Of a DNA stretch of 64,000 nucleotides, positions 1-10,400 are shown piece after piece. Numbering within the stretch: the stretch's first letter is position 1; each line of letters begins with the position of its first letter. A program made the translations under genes and the position numbers. The notes beneath the pieces are model-generated. The model ran no database searches and had not been told where the DNA came from. It saw only the letters and a program-made list of their open reading frames with translations. This DNA comes from Chitinophagales bacterium (GTDB lineage Bacteria > Bacteroidota > Bacteroidia > Chitinophagales > LD1): positions 1-64,000 of the forward strand of contig JAEUUZ010000041.1 in the NCBI GenBank assembly GCA_016786765.1, given 5' to 3'.

Positions 1-40
1 GAGACTCTGGAAGTAGCGATAATATTTTTGAGACATCCAT
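1..40 (-). CDS. possible 5' end of a leftward gene cut by the window edge
   Basis: An ATG at 40-38 on the minus strand opens a frame that stays open to the edge and reads MDVSKILSLLPES. Thirteen residues cannot identify a family. The wording loosely recalls the N-terminus of some IS4-type transposases, which is only an impression. No ribosome binding site is visible. It may equally be a chance open frame. Confidence 0.2.
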   Translation of the reverse strand, partial: MDVSKILSLLPES

Positions 41-179
41 GAAGCAAATCTTATCCAATAGATTCGCTCATGTGCAATTTTGATTCCCTTAGTTATCCTG
101 ATTATCAAAAGTTTGTACTATCTTCCGAACAGTTGGGGTGATACCACCGACAAATGGTAAATTATGCAATAGTTAATCA

Positions 180-290
180 ATGAACCGCACTGCCCGCGTG
201 CGGGATGGCAGTGGAAATCCTTTGGCCGTTCCCATGGACAAAGATTGCAACGAACAGCCCGATAACACGCCCAAATCATAAATCAAAAAA
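180..290. repeat. GC-rich non-coding segment with nested inverted repeats
   Basis: This segment is clearly richer in G+C than the flanking DNA. It contains ACTGCC (189-194) paired with GGCAGT (207-212), and inside this CCCGC-GT-GCGGG (193-204), so two alternative hairpins overlap. No convincing coding frame crosses it. It looks like an imported or dispersed non-coding element, but only one copy lies in the window, so repeat status is an inference. Confidence 0.3.
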
Positions 291-296
291 TCGTAC

Positions 297-347
297 TTCT
301 TAAATCCTCTCATCTTAAATCTTAAATGAATAAATCTTAAATCTAAA
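297..347. repeat. short-period AT repeat upstream of purK
   Basis: The words TTAAATC and CTTAAAT recur several times in tandem about 55-100 bases before purK. Related GATTT-rich tracts lie just upstream of the dipeptidase gene (33860-33905) and the SDR gene (54156-54190). Nothing else was seen in the rest of 41-400. Confidence 0.55.
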
Positions 348-400
348 ATAGATTCCCTCTTTCCGTTTCTTTCCTTTTCTTTGCGCCACAAGCAAAAGCC

Positions 401-1540
401 ATGATGAAACTGGGAATTTTAGGAGGCGGACAATTAGGAAGAATGCTATTGCAAGCAGCCGGAAATTATACGCTGGAAACGTTTGTGTTGGAAAACGATA
501 CCACCTGCCCGGCTGCCCATCTCTGTCACCATTTCACATTGGGCGATATTCGCGATTTTGATACGGTTTACGCATTTGGTAAACAAGTAGATGTGCTGAC
601 GATTGAAATTGAAAACATCAACATTGATGCGCTGTTTCAATTGCAAAAAGAAGGCGTAAAGGTAATACCATCGCCTGAAGCCATTGCTATTATTAAAGAT
701 AAGGGCATACAAAAACAGTTTTATGCCGATCACCATATTCCTACTGCACCATTTGTTTTGACGGATAATAAAACAGCTATTGAGGCAAATGTAGATTTTC
801 TGCCGGCTGCCAATAAGCTACGCACCGGAGGCTACGATGGCAAGGGAGTTGAGTTATTATTTGGTGCTAACGATTTACCACGTGCGTTTGTTGAGCCTTC
901 GTTGCTCGAAAAAATGGTGGACATTAAAAAAGAAATTGCGGTGCTTGTTGGGGTTGGCATCGATGGTGCAACCGTGGTATACGAACCTACCGAAATGGTC
1001 TTCGACCCAAAATTGAATTTGGTGGATTATTTAATTGCTCCGGCCGATATCACCTCCGAACAAATTAAAACAGCGGAAACCATTGCACTGCATGCGGTAA
1101 AAGCCTTACAATCGCCTGGTTTGTTTGCCGTGGAGCTATTTTTATCTGCCAACGATGAAATAGTAGTAAATGAAATTGCACCGCGGGCGCACAATAGCGG
1201 ACATCAAACCATTGAAGGTAATTTGATTTCGCAATACGATATGCAATTGCGTATTTTTCAAGAACTGCCGCTTGGATTGCCTACAAACAGAGGCTTTTCG
1301 GCCATGTATAATTTGATTGGCGAGGCCGGATCGCAAGGACATACGATTTACCAAGGCTTAGATAAAGCATTAGCTATGGAAGGTGTGTTCGTGCATCAAT
1401 ACGGGAAATCCACTACAAAACCCGGACGAAAAATGGGGCATGTAACGATAGTAGAAAATGATAAAGCTTCGTTGCTCGAAAAATTATCAATGGTCAAGCG
1501 CCAAATTCATGTTATTGGAGACAAAACTATTGCGCTTTAA
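401..1540 (+). CDS. purK: N5-carboxyaminoimidazole ribonucleotide synthase PurK
   Basis: Cytoplasmic ATP-grasp enzyme of purine synthesis; it converts AIR, bicarbonate and ATP to N5-CAIR. The 379-residue length fits the family. The N-terminal fold carries GILGGGQLGRML (residues 5-16). The ATP-grasp part includes the lysine segment around residues 140-150. The active-site block VVNEIAPRAHNSGHQTIEG near residue 255 is the PurK signature. Two ATGs stand in tandem at 401 and 404, and either could start translation. The partner purE lies about 640 bases downstream on the same strand, separated by a gene on the other strand. The last 54 bases overlap the 3' end of that convergent gene. Identity is secure. 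Confidence 0.96.
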   Translation: MMKLGILGGGQLGRMLLQAAGNYTLETFVLENDTTCPAAHLCHHFTLGDIRDFDTVYAFGKQVDVLTIEIENINIDALFQLQKEGVKVIPSPEAIAIIKDKGIQKQFYADHHIPTAPFVLTDNKTAIEANVDFLPAANKLRTGGYDGKGVELLFGANDLPRAFVEPSLLEKMVDIKKEIAVLVGVGIDGATVVYEPTEMVFDPKLNLVDYLIAPADITSEQIKTAETIALHAVKALQSPGLFAVELFLSANDEIVVNEIAPRAHNSGHQTIEGNLISQYDMQLRIFQELPLGLPTNRGFSAMYNLIGEAGSQGHTIYQGLDKALAMEGVFVHQYGKSTTKPGRKMGHVTIVENDKASLLEKLSMVKRQIHVIGDKTIAL

Positions 1541-2041
1541 GCTGGTTAAGAGTTGCATTTGATCGTTTGTTGAGGTAAGCATGGTGCTTGTGCCGTCAGA
1601 GAAAATAATTTCAATATCGCTTATCGGCCGCGAAGATTTCAAATTCACCAATTGTAAATTCACCACATTAATGTTCACATACAGTTTGTGTGGAATCATT
1701 TTAAAATCGAGCGCTAAACCCATTTCCTGCTCTTGAATCTTTTTTAGACTATCGATGTCGGCCAACTCGTTTTTGTTTTCGTACAAAATTTCGTTATCGA
1801 TGTTCACCACTTTTTTAATATGTTCTGTGGGAATACGAACGGTGCAGCCCGGCTTAATACCATCAGTTTGCCATTGTTTATTATAGGCTATAAGTTTTGC
1901 AAATGGAACATGAAAACGCTCGGCAATTTCCTTTACTTTTTCCCCATCTTTTAATTGATAGGCCACATACACTTCGGAAGGCAACGCCTGTATTAATGAA
2001 ATACTGCCGATAAGGACAAAAAAGAGTAATGATTTTTTCAT
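1487..2041 (-). CDS. secreted LysM-domain protein
   Basis: The 184-residue product starts with a signal peptide (about residues 1-19, MKKSLLFFVLIGS...). A LysM-like module follows at residues 27-72 (YQLKDGEKVKEIAERFH ... CTVRIP), which in this family binds peptidoglycan glycan strands. The C-terminal 110 residues match no family I recognise; they are rich in Val, Asn and Ser and may form a beta domain. The start at 2041 places the signal peptide exactly at the N-terminus. The gene sits between purK and purE on the opposite strand and overlaps purK tail-to-tail by 54 bases. A role in envelope maintenance is an inference from the LysM domain. Confidence 0.75.
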   Translation of the reverse strand: MKKSLLFFVLIGSISLIQALPSEVYVAYQLKDGEKVKEIAERFHVPFAKLIAYNKQWQTDGIKPGCTVRIPTEHIKKVVNIDNEILYENKNELADIDSLKKIQEQEMGLALDFKMIPHKLYVNINVVNLQLVNLKSSRPISDIEIIFSDGTSTMLTSTNDQMQLLTSLKRNSFVSNNMNLALDH

Positions 2042-2122
2042 GGGTAGAACAATTTAAGTTCATTAATGCATGGACTAAAAGAAAACAAACCCAAGGTGAT
2101 GAGAATTTCCAATTAGCACATG

Positions 2123-2149
2123 TTGGCTATGTAATGTTTCATATATTTA
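2123..2149 (+). promoter_or_regulatory. candidate promoter for purE
   Basis: TTG (2123-2125), a 16-base spacer and TATATTTA (2142-2149) resemble the Bacteroidota -33/-7 promoter, although the last -7 base is A instead of G. It lies 34 bases before the purE start, as expected since purE is cut off from purK by a minus-strand gene. Confidence 0.35.
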
Positions 2150-2182
2150 CCTACGCATTACAAAAAATATAGTTACGTTATC

Positions 2183-2698
2183 ATGGCACAAATACGAGTA
2201 AGCATAATAATGGGCAGTCAGAGCGATTTGCCGGTAATGGAAGAGGCGGCAGGCATTTTAAACGAGTTAGGCGTTGATTATGAACTCACTATAGTGAGTG
2301 CGCATAGAACACCTATCCGTTTGGTAGAATTTGCGAAAACAGCTAAAGCCCGTGGCATAAAAGTGATTATTGCCGGAGCCGGTGGGGCAGCTCACCTTCC
2401 GGGTATGATTGCTTCGATAACGGAGTTGCCGGTGATTGGTGTGCCGGTGAAATCGAGTAATTCGATAGACGGTTGGGATTCAATTTTGTCTATTTTGCAA
2501 ATGCCTGCAGGTGTTCCGGTAGCTACAGTGGCTTTGAATGGTGCGAAAAATGCGGGTATTTTAGCCGCTCAAATCATTGGCACCTCCGATGAAACAGTAT
2601 CAACAAAGATAGCGGCATATAAAACGGAACTGGCTACTAAGGTTGACGAATCCGTTACTGCGCTAAAAGGCAAGTATCCGAATACCTTCGATCTATAA
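2183..2698 (+). CDS. purE: N5-CAIR mutase PurE
   Basis: Class I PurE converts N5-CAIR to CAIR in the cytoplasm, the step after PurK. The 171-residue length is typical. Motifs visible are [14 protein letters not shown] (residues 10-23), SAHRTP (residues 40-45) with the catalytic His, [12 protein letters not shown] (residues 66-77), and the substrate loop around [14 protein letters not shown]. The ATG start follows a candidate promoter. Its stop is five bases from the stop of the convergent bshB1 gene. Confidence 0.97.
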   Translation: MAQIRVSIIMGSQSDLPVMEEAAGILNELGVDYELTIVSAHRTPIRLVEFAKTAKARGIKVIIAGAGGAAHLPGMIASITELPVIGVPVKSSNSIDGWDSILSILQMPAGVPVATVALNGAKNAGILAAQIIGTSDETVSTKIAAYKTELATKVDESVTALKGKYPNTFDL

Positions 2699-2703
2699 CT
2701 GCT

Positions 2704-3429
2704 TTATATCAACGAAAACAAATTATTTACCCCAATCAACTTATTGGCGGTAAATCCTTCGGCATAACGCACACCAATGGGTACACCAAAGTTAGACGCG
2801 CGGGCCTTTACAAATTCTAAAAATTCGGGCGAAGAGATAAAGGTGTTTTTTTCCGTTGAATTGGGGTCGAAAAATTGCGAAGCATAGGCATAAATCGATT
2901 CCATTTTCTTATCCATATACGCAGAGATATCTACGGCAAAATCGGCTTTTGCATCTAAAGATTGAATGTAATGATACAAAGCTTTAGGTCGATGGGCTAC
3001 TTGCTCCTCTCCTTCCCATTGTGTTTGAACTTTAGGCAAGCCGGCAAGAAATGCAGCATCGCGAATGAGTTGCGCAGCTCGTCCATGATCGGGATGGCGG
3101 TCGTATACTGCGTTGGCTAAAACGATATCGGGTTGGAAGTGCCGAATGGCTTTGATTAATTCGCGTTGATGCCATTCATCGTTTTGAAAGAACCCATCTT
3201 TGAAGCCTAAATTAATGCGGTGCGCTACGCCTAAAATGGCAGCTGCTGATTTGGCTTCGGCCAAACGGGTAGTTGCATCGCCTCGTGTTCCTAATTCGCC
3301 ATGCGTTAAATCAACAATAGCAGCGGTATATCCTTGTGCAATATGAGCCAGTATTGTTCCTGAACAACTTAACTCTACATCATCGGGATGGGCACCAATG
3401 GCCAAAATATTTACTTTAGTAGATTGCAT
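2704..3429 (-). CDS. bshB1: bacillithiol biosynthesis deacetylase BshB1
   Basis: PIG-L/LmbE family Zn-dependent deacetylase that removes the acetyl group from GlcNAc-malate in bacillithiol synthesis. The zinc motif AIGAHPDDVEL lies at the N-terminus; DLTHGELGTRG, NAVYDRHPDHGRAA and YHYIQS follow, all characteristic of BshB1 rather than generic PIG-L proteins. I prefer the ATG at 3429 (MQSTKVNILAIGAHP). An upstream ATG at 3444 adds five residues and would overlap the preceding gene by 11 bases. The gene is probably cotranscribed with the DUF1569 gene in front of it. BshA and BshC are not in this window. Confidence 0.9.
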   Translation of the reverse strand: MQSTKVNILAIGAHPDDVELSCSGTILAHIAQGYTAAIVDLTHGELGTRGDATTRLAEAKSAAAILGVAHRINLGFKDGFFQNDEWHQRELIKAIRHFQPDIVLANAVYDRHPDHGRAAQLIRDAAFLAGLPKVQTQWEGEEQVAHRPKALYHYIQSLDAKADFAVDISAYMDKKMESIYAYASQFFDPNSTEKNTFISSPEFLEFVKARASNFGVPIGVRYAEGFTANKLIGVNNLFSLI

Positions 3430-3433
3430 AGTA

Positions 3434-3889
3434 TTAAACGCCAAATTGTTTTAGATGATGGTGGATATGCTTAGTGAGCAAATCGGCCCATTGTGTTTTG
3501 GTTAACGGTCCAAACATAGGGTGGGGATGAAACTTATTCGGTTCGCGTTCTGCAAATACATCGAGCATCTTCAGCAAAAACGAAAGTTCAGTATAAAAAT
3601 CTTTTGGCGAAGAGCCTTCTTGAGATGCAATCATTTCGGGCGCTGTTGGATTACCCTTAGGCCAAAACGGCATTATGTATACAGCAACAGGAAACATTAT
3701 TTTCTGTGTAAAAAAATTTGATTTATCTACAGCAGATTTCATACCCATACTTATGCGGACAGCATCATTTAAGTGCGCCAACATTTCATTGACCGTCATT
3801 ACACCCCATTGCCCATTGCTATTTTCGTTCAATTGCTCCAATCGATGGACAAATTGAGCTTTAACGGCTTCGTTTAAGATATTTTCCAT
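3434..3889 (-). CDS. DUF1569 / DinB-like four-helix protein
   Basis: A 151-residue soluble protein of the DinB/DUF1569 type, a four-helix bundle that often binds a divalent metal through spaced histidines. Visible are MTVNEMLAHLNDAVRISMG (about residues 31-49), the Met/Phe-rich middle segment, and the C-terminal HIHHHLKQFGV, which with His39 could form the metal site. Family members are often thiol-dependent; lying directly upstream of bshB1 suggests a bacillithiol-linked role, but that is inference. Its exact reaction is unknown. Confidence 0.75.
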   Translation of the reverse strand: MENILNEAVKAQFVHRLEQLNENSNGQWGVMTVNEMLAHLNDAVRISMGMKSAVDKSNFFTQKIMFPVAVYIMPFWPKGNPTAPEMIASQEGSSPKDFYTELSFLLKMLDVFAEREPNKFHPHPMFGPLTKTQWADLLTKHIHHHLKQFGV

Positions 3890-4015
3890 GCGCGTATTTT
3901 AATCAACAAGGAACTGCAGTTGTTTTTCAAGCACTAAAAATGGCTTATTTTTTACGCAAAACAGAATAATTATAAGCAGGAAATAAAAAGTTTAAAGATT
4001 TTTAAAAACAAAAGT

Positions 4016-4045
4016 TTGTATTTTCAATTGATGCGAATATATTTG
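4016..4045 (+). promoter_or_regulatory. promoter of the tRNA-Gly/tRNA-Leu unit
   Basis: TTG (4016-4018), 19 bases, then TATATTTG (4038-4045) is a full match to the Bacteroidota -33/-7 consensus. It ends 43 bases before tRNA-Gly, leaving room for a short leader. Confidence 0.7.
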
Positions 4046-4088
4046 CCGTCCAATCGCTGAATAAAAGGCGGTTTGTTCTTTTAATCAT

Positions 4089-4161
4089 GCGGGAGTAGCT
4101 CAGTTGGTAGAGCGCCACCTTGCCAAGGTGGAGGTCGCGGGTTCGAGCCTCGTCTCCCGCT
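4089..4161 (+). tRNA. tRNA-Gly (GCC)
   Basis: A regular cloverleaf of 73 bases. The acceptor stem GCGGGAG pairs with CTCCCGC. The anticodon arm CACCT-TGCCAAG-GTG has anticodon GCC in the loop TTGCCAA. The T-arm holds GTTCGAG. The discriminator base is T and CCA is not encoded. It is first in a two-tRNA unit behind a consensus promoter. Confidence 0.97.
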
Positions 4162-4168
4162 CAAACAT

Positions 4169-4201
4169 AAAAGGTGTGTGAGCGATCTTGCACACCTTTT
4201 T
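4169..4201 (+). terminator. hairpin between the two tRNA genes
   Basis: AAAAGGTGTG (4169-4178) pairs with CACACCTTTT (4191-4200) and is followed by one more T. It is probably a partial terminator or processing hairpin, because tRNA-Leu follows without an obvious promoter. Confidence 0.55.
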
Positions 4202-4217
4202 GATTAAAAACAGTGTC

Positions 4218-4303
4218 ACCCGGGTGGTGGAACTGGTAGACACGCAGGACTTAAAATCCTGTGACACTTAAATGTCGTGCGGGTTCGATTCCCGCCCCGG
4301 GTA
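4218..4303 (+). tRNA. tRNA-Leu (TAA)
   Basis: A class II tRNA of 86 bases. The acceptor ACCCGGG pairs with CCCGGGT, with discriminator A. The anticodon loop CTTAAAA has TAA, and the long variable arm TGACACTTAAATGTCG is typical of leucine tRNAs. CCA is not encoded. Its normal class II form contrasts with the class I Leu-type tRNA at 14628. Confidence 0.96.
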
Positions 4304-4306
4304 CAT

Positions 4307-4338
4307 AAAAAAGGCTTCAGGAAACTGGAGCCTTTTTT
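4307..4338 (+). terminator. terminator of the tRNA unit
   Basis: GGCTTCAG pairs with CTGGAGCC around a GAAA tetraloop, flanked by six A and six T. It can act in both directions and ends the Gly-Leu tRNA transcript. Confidence 0.8.
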
Positions 4339-4392
4339 AGTTTAATGTATCCTAAAACAAGCTCCCTAAACAACAATACTTTGCTAATACAC

Positions 4393-4426
4393 AAAAAAAA
4401 GAGCCACACAATAGTGCGACTCTTTT
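4393..4426 (-). terminator. terminator of the giant T9SS gene
   Basis: AAAAGAG and CTCTTTT enclose an inner CAC/GTG stem. On the minus strand the hairpin is followed by eight T, just past the stop of the 2416-residue gene. Confidence 0.7.
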
Positions 4427-4448
4427 GTATTACTTATCTCTGTTGCTA

Positions 4449-7400
4449 TTATTCAGCAATAGTGATTTTTCTGTATGTAGTTTTACCGTTCGCTTTTACG
4501 TTTACAATGTAAACGCCTTTCGCTACTGTGGTCAAATCTAATTCTGTTTTCATCTGGCCATTACTCATTTGGAAATCGCCTGTGTAAACAATTTCGCCAA
4601 TTACATTATGACAAGTAATTTGAACATCTGATGCTTTATCATTCGAAACTAAAACAGTGAATTTACCGTTGTTTGGATTCGGATAAACGGAGCAATCGAA
4701 TGCAGTGCCATCGATATCTTCAATACCGGTAACAATACCGTTGAATACATCCGATGTGTTTTTACAACCATTTGCATCTGTTACTTGAACTGTATATGGT
4801 CCTGATTGTGTAATGGTATATTGTTTACTTGTTGCTCCACTAATGGTAGATGCATTCAACGACCATTGGTATGCTGATGCCGTTACACTACATGTAAGTA
4901 CATTGCCTGCCTGTGTTATTACAGGTTTTGTAGGCAATGGATTCACTGTAAGATTAAGTGTAATAACACTATCGCAACCTGTAGCAGAGGTAAGCGTATC
5001 TTTGTATGTTCCCGCAGCAGTCAGTGTTTGACCATTAAACGTGAACGAAGAGCCTTGACAGATACTTTGGTTAAGCGTAGTAGCTTTAGTGCTATTTACC
5101 ACTAATGTTAACGTTACAACACTATCGCAACCGTTAGCAGATGCAAGTGTATCTTTGTATGTACCTGCGGTATTTAATGTAGCTCCATTGAAGCTAAATG
5201 TTTCATTAGAGCAGATAGTTTGTGTAAATGCGCCTGTTGCGGTTGGTAACACATTCAAGGTAAGCGTTACTACTGAATCACAACCATTAGCTGCTTGAAG
5301 TGTATCAAGATAGTTTCCGGCAGTATTTAACGTAGCACCATTAAATGTAAAGGTTTCATTCGCACAAATCGTTTGTGTAAATGCGCCTGTTGCTGTTGGC
5401 AATACATTCAATGTTAATGTAACAACTGAATCGCAACCGTTAGCTGCTGATAAAGTATCTAAATAAGTACCTGCAGTATTTAAATCAACTCCGTTGAATG
5501 TAAACACTTCATTCGCACAAATCGTTTGTGTGAATGCACCTGTTGCCGTTGGCAATACATTCAATGTTAATGTAACAACTGAATCGCAACCGTTCGCTGC
5601 TGATAAGGTATCTAAGTAAGTACCTGCGGTATTTAAATCAACGCCATTGAAGTTGAATACTTCATTCGCACAAATGGTTTGTGTAAATGCGCCTGTTGCG
5701 GTTGGTAATACATTCAAAGTAAGCGTTACTACTGAATCGCAACCGTTCGCTGCTGATAAAGTATCTAAATAAGTACCTGCAGTATTTAAATCAACTCCGT
5801 TGAATGTATATACTTCGTTCGCACAAATCGTTTGTGTGAATGCGCCTGTGGCGGTTGGCAATACATTCAAGTATAATGTTACAAATGAATCGCAACCAAA
5901 TGTAGATGTTAATGTATCAACGTATGCTCCAGGTGTATTCAAATCAACTCCGTTGAAGGTATACACTTCATTCGCACATATCGTTTGTGTGAATGAGCCG
6001 GTATCTGGGAAGGTTAATACCTGAACTGTATCGGAAGCAAAACAACCTGTATTGTTGTTGGTTACTTTGAAAACATATGTAGTGGCACTTGTAGGAGAAG
6101 CAATAGCCGTTAATGAATCGGCATTTGTAACGCCTCCGGATGGCGTCCATGAATACGTGTAATTAGGTGAAGTTACGAATGTTATGTTTGGTCGCTGGTT
6201 GAACGATGCAGTTGTGATTGTATTTGGACACACCGTAGCTGCATCTTCTCTATAGTAAATAGTTGATGCGTATGATGTTGCCGTTTGTTTAAACACTCCA
6301 TTCGCTGTAAACGATGCGTTGTTGAAACAAGTTTGTACAACAATGTTAGACACGCCATCCCAGTTGAAAGGAGTTGTGAATGTATGGAGGTTCGAACCCG
6401 CTCTAGGAATAAAAGTAGCAGCAGGAGAAACAACAGTAAAACTACCGGTAACAAAAGCAGATAGACTTGTTACTGAAGTTGGTGCCATTTGAATTTCGAA
6501 ACCGGTTAAAGGAACAGCATTCGTAGATATTAATTCAAAAACAAGTCCGTTGATGTTACCCGGAGCAACTCCGGCAGCAGCTAATTCTGAAGCACTAATC
6601 AAGATTTGATGTTTAGCGCCCCAATACCAGTTACCGTATGGTGCAGGGTATGTTGATGTAGTATTTTGAAGTGAACCAGTATCAATTACAAAATCGTTTA
6701 CAACAGAACCATTTAGAGAAACAGGTGTACCAGGACAAACTATTGATGCAGCTGATGCAGAAACTATTGGAAGTGGATTTACCAAAACAGTAACGTTTCC
6801 ACTCGTTTGACAGCCTGTAATTGAATCGTTTGCAGATACCGTATATACAGTAGAAAGAGTAGGTGTTGCTGTTACACTTGCTCCTGTTGCTGCAGATAAA
6901 GAAGCTGAAGGAGACCAAGTATATACATAATCAGGATTTGAGCTAGTAGCGTTAATTACAGTTGAATTACCTGAACAAAGAGATGGAGAAACTGCAGTTA
7001 ATGTTACAGCAGGAGCTGCAGTAACAGTTACCGGAACGGCTACACGCTGACTTTCGCAACCGGTACTAATCACAAAGTTGTACAAGTAGTATTGATAAAT
7101 TAAAGTGCTAGCCGGTGAAGTACCGAATGAAGCCCCTTGAATATTAAAGTAACCGGGTAAAGTATAAGGGTAAGGGAAGTTAGTTACGTTACCTCTCCAA
7201 GTATTAGGATTATTAGAGAATCCAATGACATAATTTGTTCCGGCAGGAATTACAAAATTAACCGGTACCGTTTGAGCAACAGTTGGTGTTCCTGTATTTT
7301 GAACAGTAGTTACACCACTATAAGATGCAACCAAGGTACCTGTTCCACTCGATTGTCGAACTTCAATAGTAAATGGAGTACCGATAGTTGCACTAGGATA

Positions 7401-10400
7401 CATATCAATTGTAGCTATAGTAACATTTTGCAAAGCATCAAACACCATTGACGCACCTGTAATGGTAGTAGTTTGGAAGCTTCCCACTGAAGTGTATTGG
7501 TTCCAAGTATTACCTCCTGGTACTGTTGTATTTTGAGCTCCAGAACCAGAAGCAGCTACATAATACGTTGTAGAGTTAGTTACAGTTGGGGTGTAATAAT
7601 AACCAGTATCTAACGATACACCACCTGAAGATGCTGCATACCAATTTAAAGTACCGTTACCTGAAGCAGATAAAGTAACCTGTCCAGGACCGCAACGGGT
7701 AACAGGAGATGCTGTAGGAACATCAACAAACTCAGCTTTAATAGTAACAATGTTTGATGGGTTTCCACAAACCAAAGCACGATAGAATGTTGTATCAATA
7801 GGAGTAACTACAGGTGTTGCAGTCGTTGCTCCGGCTACATTGGTCCAAGTACCTGAGGTATCTGCCGTTTCTTGCCATTGGATTGTTGCACCACTTGGAG
7901 CACCAACCAGCGACAATGTTGTTGAATTATATGCACAGATAGTATTTGTTGTTCCTGAAGCTGTACCCGTATTGTAACTAATAGTAGTTGATGGCATAAC
8001 ATCATTAGATGTTGCTCCGTCCCCTGCAACAACCGCTGAAGCAGTAAAAACATAATTACCAAGGGCAGACATATTATACGCAGTAGAAAAAGTAACTGTA
8101 GTTGTTGCTCCACCTGCTAATGAATCTGTACTTAACACTACATCCGTAAATGCAGTAGGATTTGGACCAGAAACCGAACAAGTAACGGTAACTGGATTTA
8201 CAGCAAAATTAATTGTTTGTGTACTGTAATTTTTGATCGTTACACGAACGGTATCAGCAGCAGATTTACAACCAGAATTTAATGGTAGAGCTAAAGATGC
8301 AGCGCCCATATCTAAAGTAACAGGAATTCCATCGAATTCATCTGCTCCCATATCAGGAAAAGTACCACCTCCGTTTACAGAACCTGAAGGACCCGGACGA
8401 TTTTGTCCATCGATATCTGTTGAAATTCCTGCAACAACAACAGCTTTAGACTCTAAAGATGAAGTAGTAGCATTATTGATATGAAGATTAGTAGAAGAAA
8501 TAAAGTTTGGATTAACAGTTGCAGAAGAAGCATCTAGAGTTGTTCCGGCTTTCCATGTTGCCAGAGAATTGTATGGAGTAGCCCCTACAACACCTGCTTG
8601 CCAACCTGTTCCATTCCCCCAGATATCGTTATTATCTGAAGTAAATGTAGTAGTTGCATTCAATCCATAAGAATTGTGAGTAGCCGTACCTGCCGCAGCA
8701 TTAGAACGTGTATTCACAAACACGTTGTTTTTTACAACATCAACAGCCGTTCCCGTTCTGCGGAAAGCATATGTATTAGCTGTACCGGCTGCAACACCTT
8801 TACCTGCTATATGAATGGAGTTGAAATAAAAACTATTATCAGTTGTAGCTGATTTTAAGATTCCATTATATTCCTGTGCTGCAGTTATCGAATCACCTAA
8901 AGCATCCAAACCTAACACAATCATGTTATTATAGTAAGTAGATGTTCCACCAATAGCAGCGATACCATTAATAACAACAGCAGCTGTATTTAAAGGAGCA
9001 CTGATAGCAGAAATAGTATTATTGAACACCTTATGAATATTAGATGTGCCTGGTGAAGCAACGATTCCTGCCATAGAAATTGCTCCCGTTCCTGAACCAC
9101 TACTTAATTTGTTGATAGTATTATTAGATACCGTTTGAACACCCGCTGTTGTAGAAGAAAGAGAGATACCGATTACGGATGAGGTAAGTCCGCTTCCGTT
9201 CTCCGGTGATAAATTGGATAGATTTTTAATGGTATTGCCATTAATGGTATTGATACCGCTCGATGCAAATACACCTCTTGTTAATCCGCTCGTTGATGTA
9301 CCGGAATAACGGTTAGTTACGTTTTGTATAGTGTTATTGCTGATTGTATTTGTTAAACTAGAGGAACACTGAATTCCTGTAATCAAACCACCTGTAGTTC
9401 CGGTTGAAGCAGCAGTAAGCATGTTGTCGGCAACAGTAGTACTACCAATAGTATTTCCTGTAATGGTGTTGTTACCACCCGAACTAGTAATACCTATACA
9501 TGATGTAGAAATAGTTGGAGTTGAACCTGCAATAGCAAATCCCCCAACAGTATTATTCGTAATAGCTACGTTACCGGATGCCGAGTTTGATATCCCCACT
9601 ATAGCACCTCCTGTTGTAGATGTAGTAGCAACAATAGCATTATTAGCCGTTGAGCTTCCAACAGTGTTACCATTTACAGTAACATTACCACCTGTACCTG
9701 ATGTAGATACTCCTATAACTATCCCAGCTGTTGAACCGCTTGATGTTGTTAGATTGATGTTTTGTATTGTATTATTTTGAACTAATGAAGTAGTTCCTGC
9801 ACTCGCTAAGTTTAAGTTGATACCAAAGAAACGAGTAGCAATTGTACCGGTCATGGTCATAGCGGTTCCCCCACACAATGGAGCAGTTCCTCCTATGGAG
9901 TTGCCGGTAATTGTATATCCGGTTCCGGTTGCAGAACTTATTAAAATACCATCGTGGATATTAGCCGTTGTATACGTACGTGTTGAAGTTTGGAATATGC
10001 TGTTGTTTGTAATTGTCCAACCGCTGTTACCTGCATCGGTACGAATAGCAGAACTTATAACTGTAGCATTAAAAAAGTTATACAAGTTACAATTTGTAAC
10101 AGTAGTTCTATTAAATGCACCACCCGAAGTTGAATTCAAAGAGTATATCAGGTTAGCCGGAGTTGTTAACCCATCATAAATATTACAATCTGTAATTACG
10201 TTGTCAAGAGCACCTAAACCATTTGTTAAGGATGAGCCAAAAGTAATTACACCTGAAGAAGATGTATTATTCACCCCTTTAACGGTTAAATACTTAAGTG
10301 TATTGTAAGAGGCATCATTAAAAAACAAAGCAGCCGATCCCGACAATGCAGTATTCTCTAACGTCAACTCAGAGGTTGTGCCTAGCCCGGCAGGTCTACC

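Noticed and set aside
4929-5999. Regularly spaced repeats that could suggest CRISPR
   Set aside because: The period is 153 bases, in frame, with no variable spacers; they encode protein repeats.
9421-10179. Open plus-strand frames opposite the giant T9SS gene
   Set aside because: They are antisense shadows of repetitive Thr/Ser/Gly codons; no signal, start context or family.
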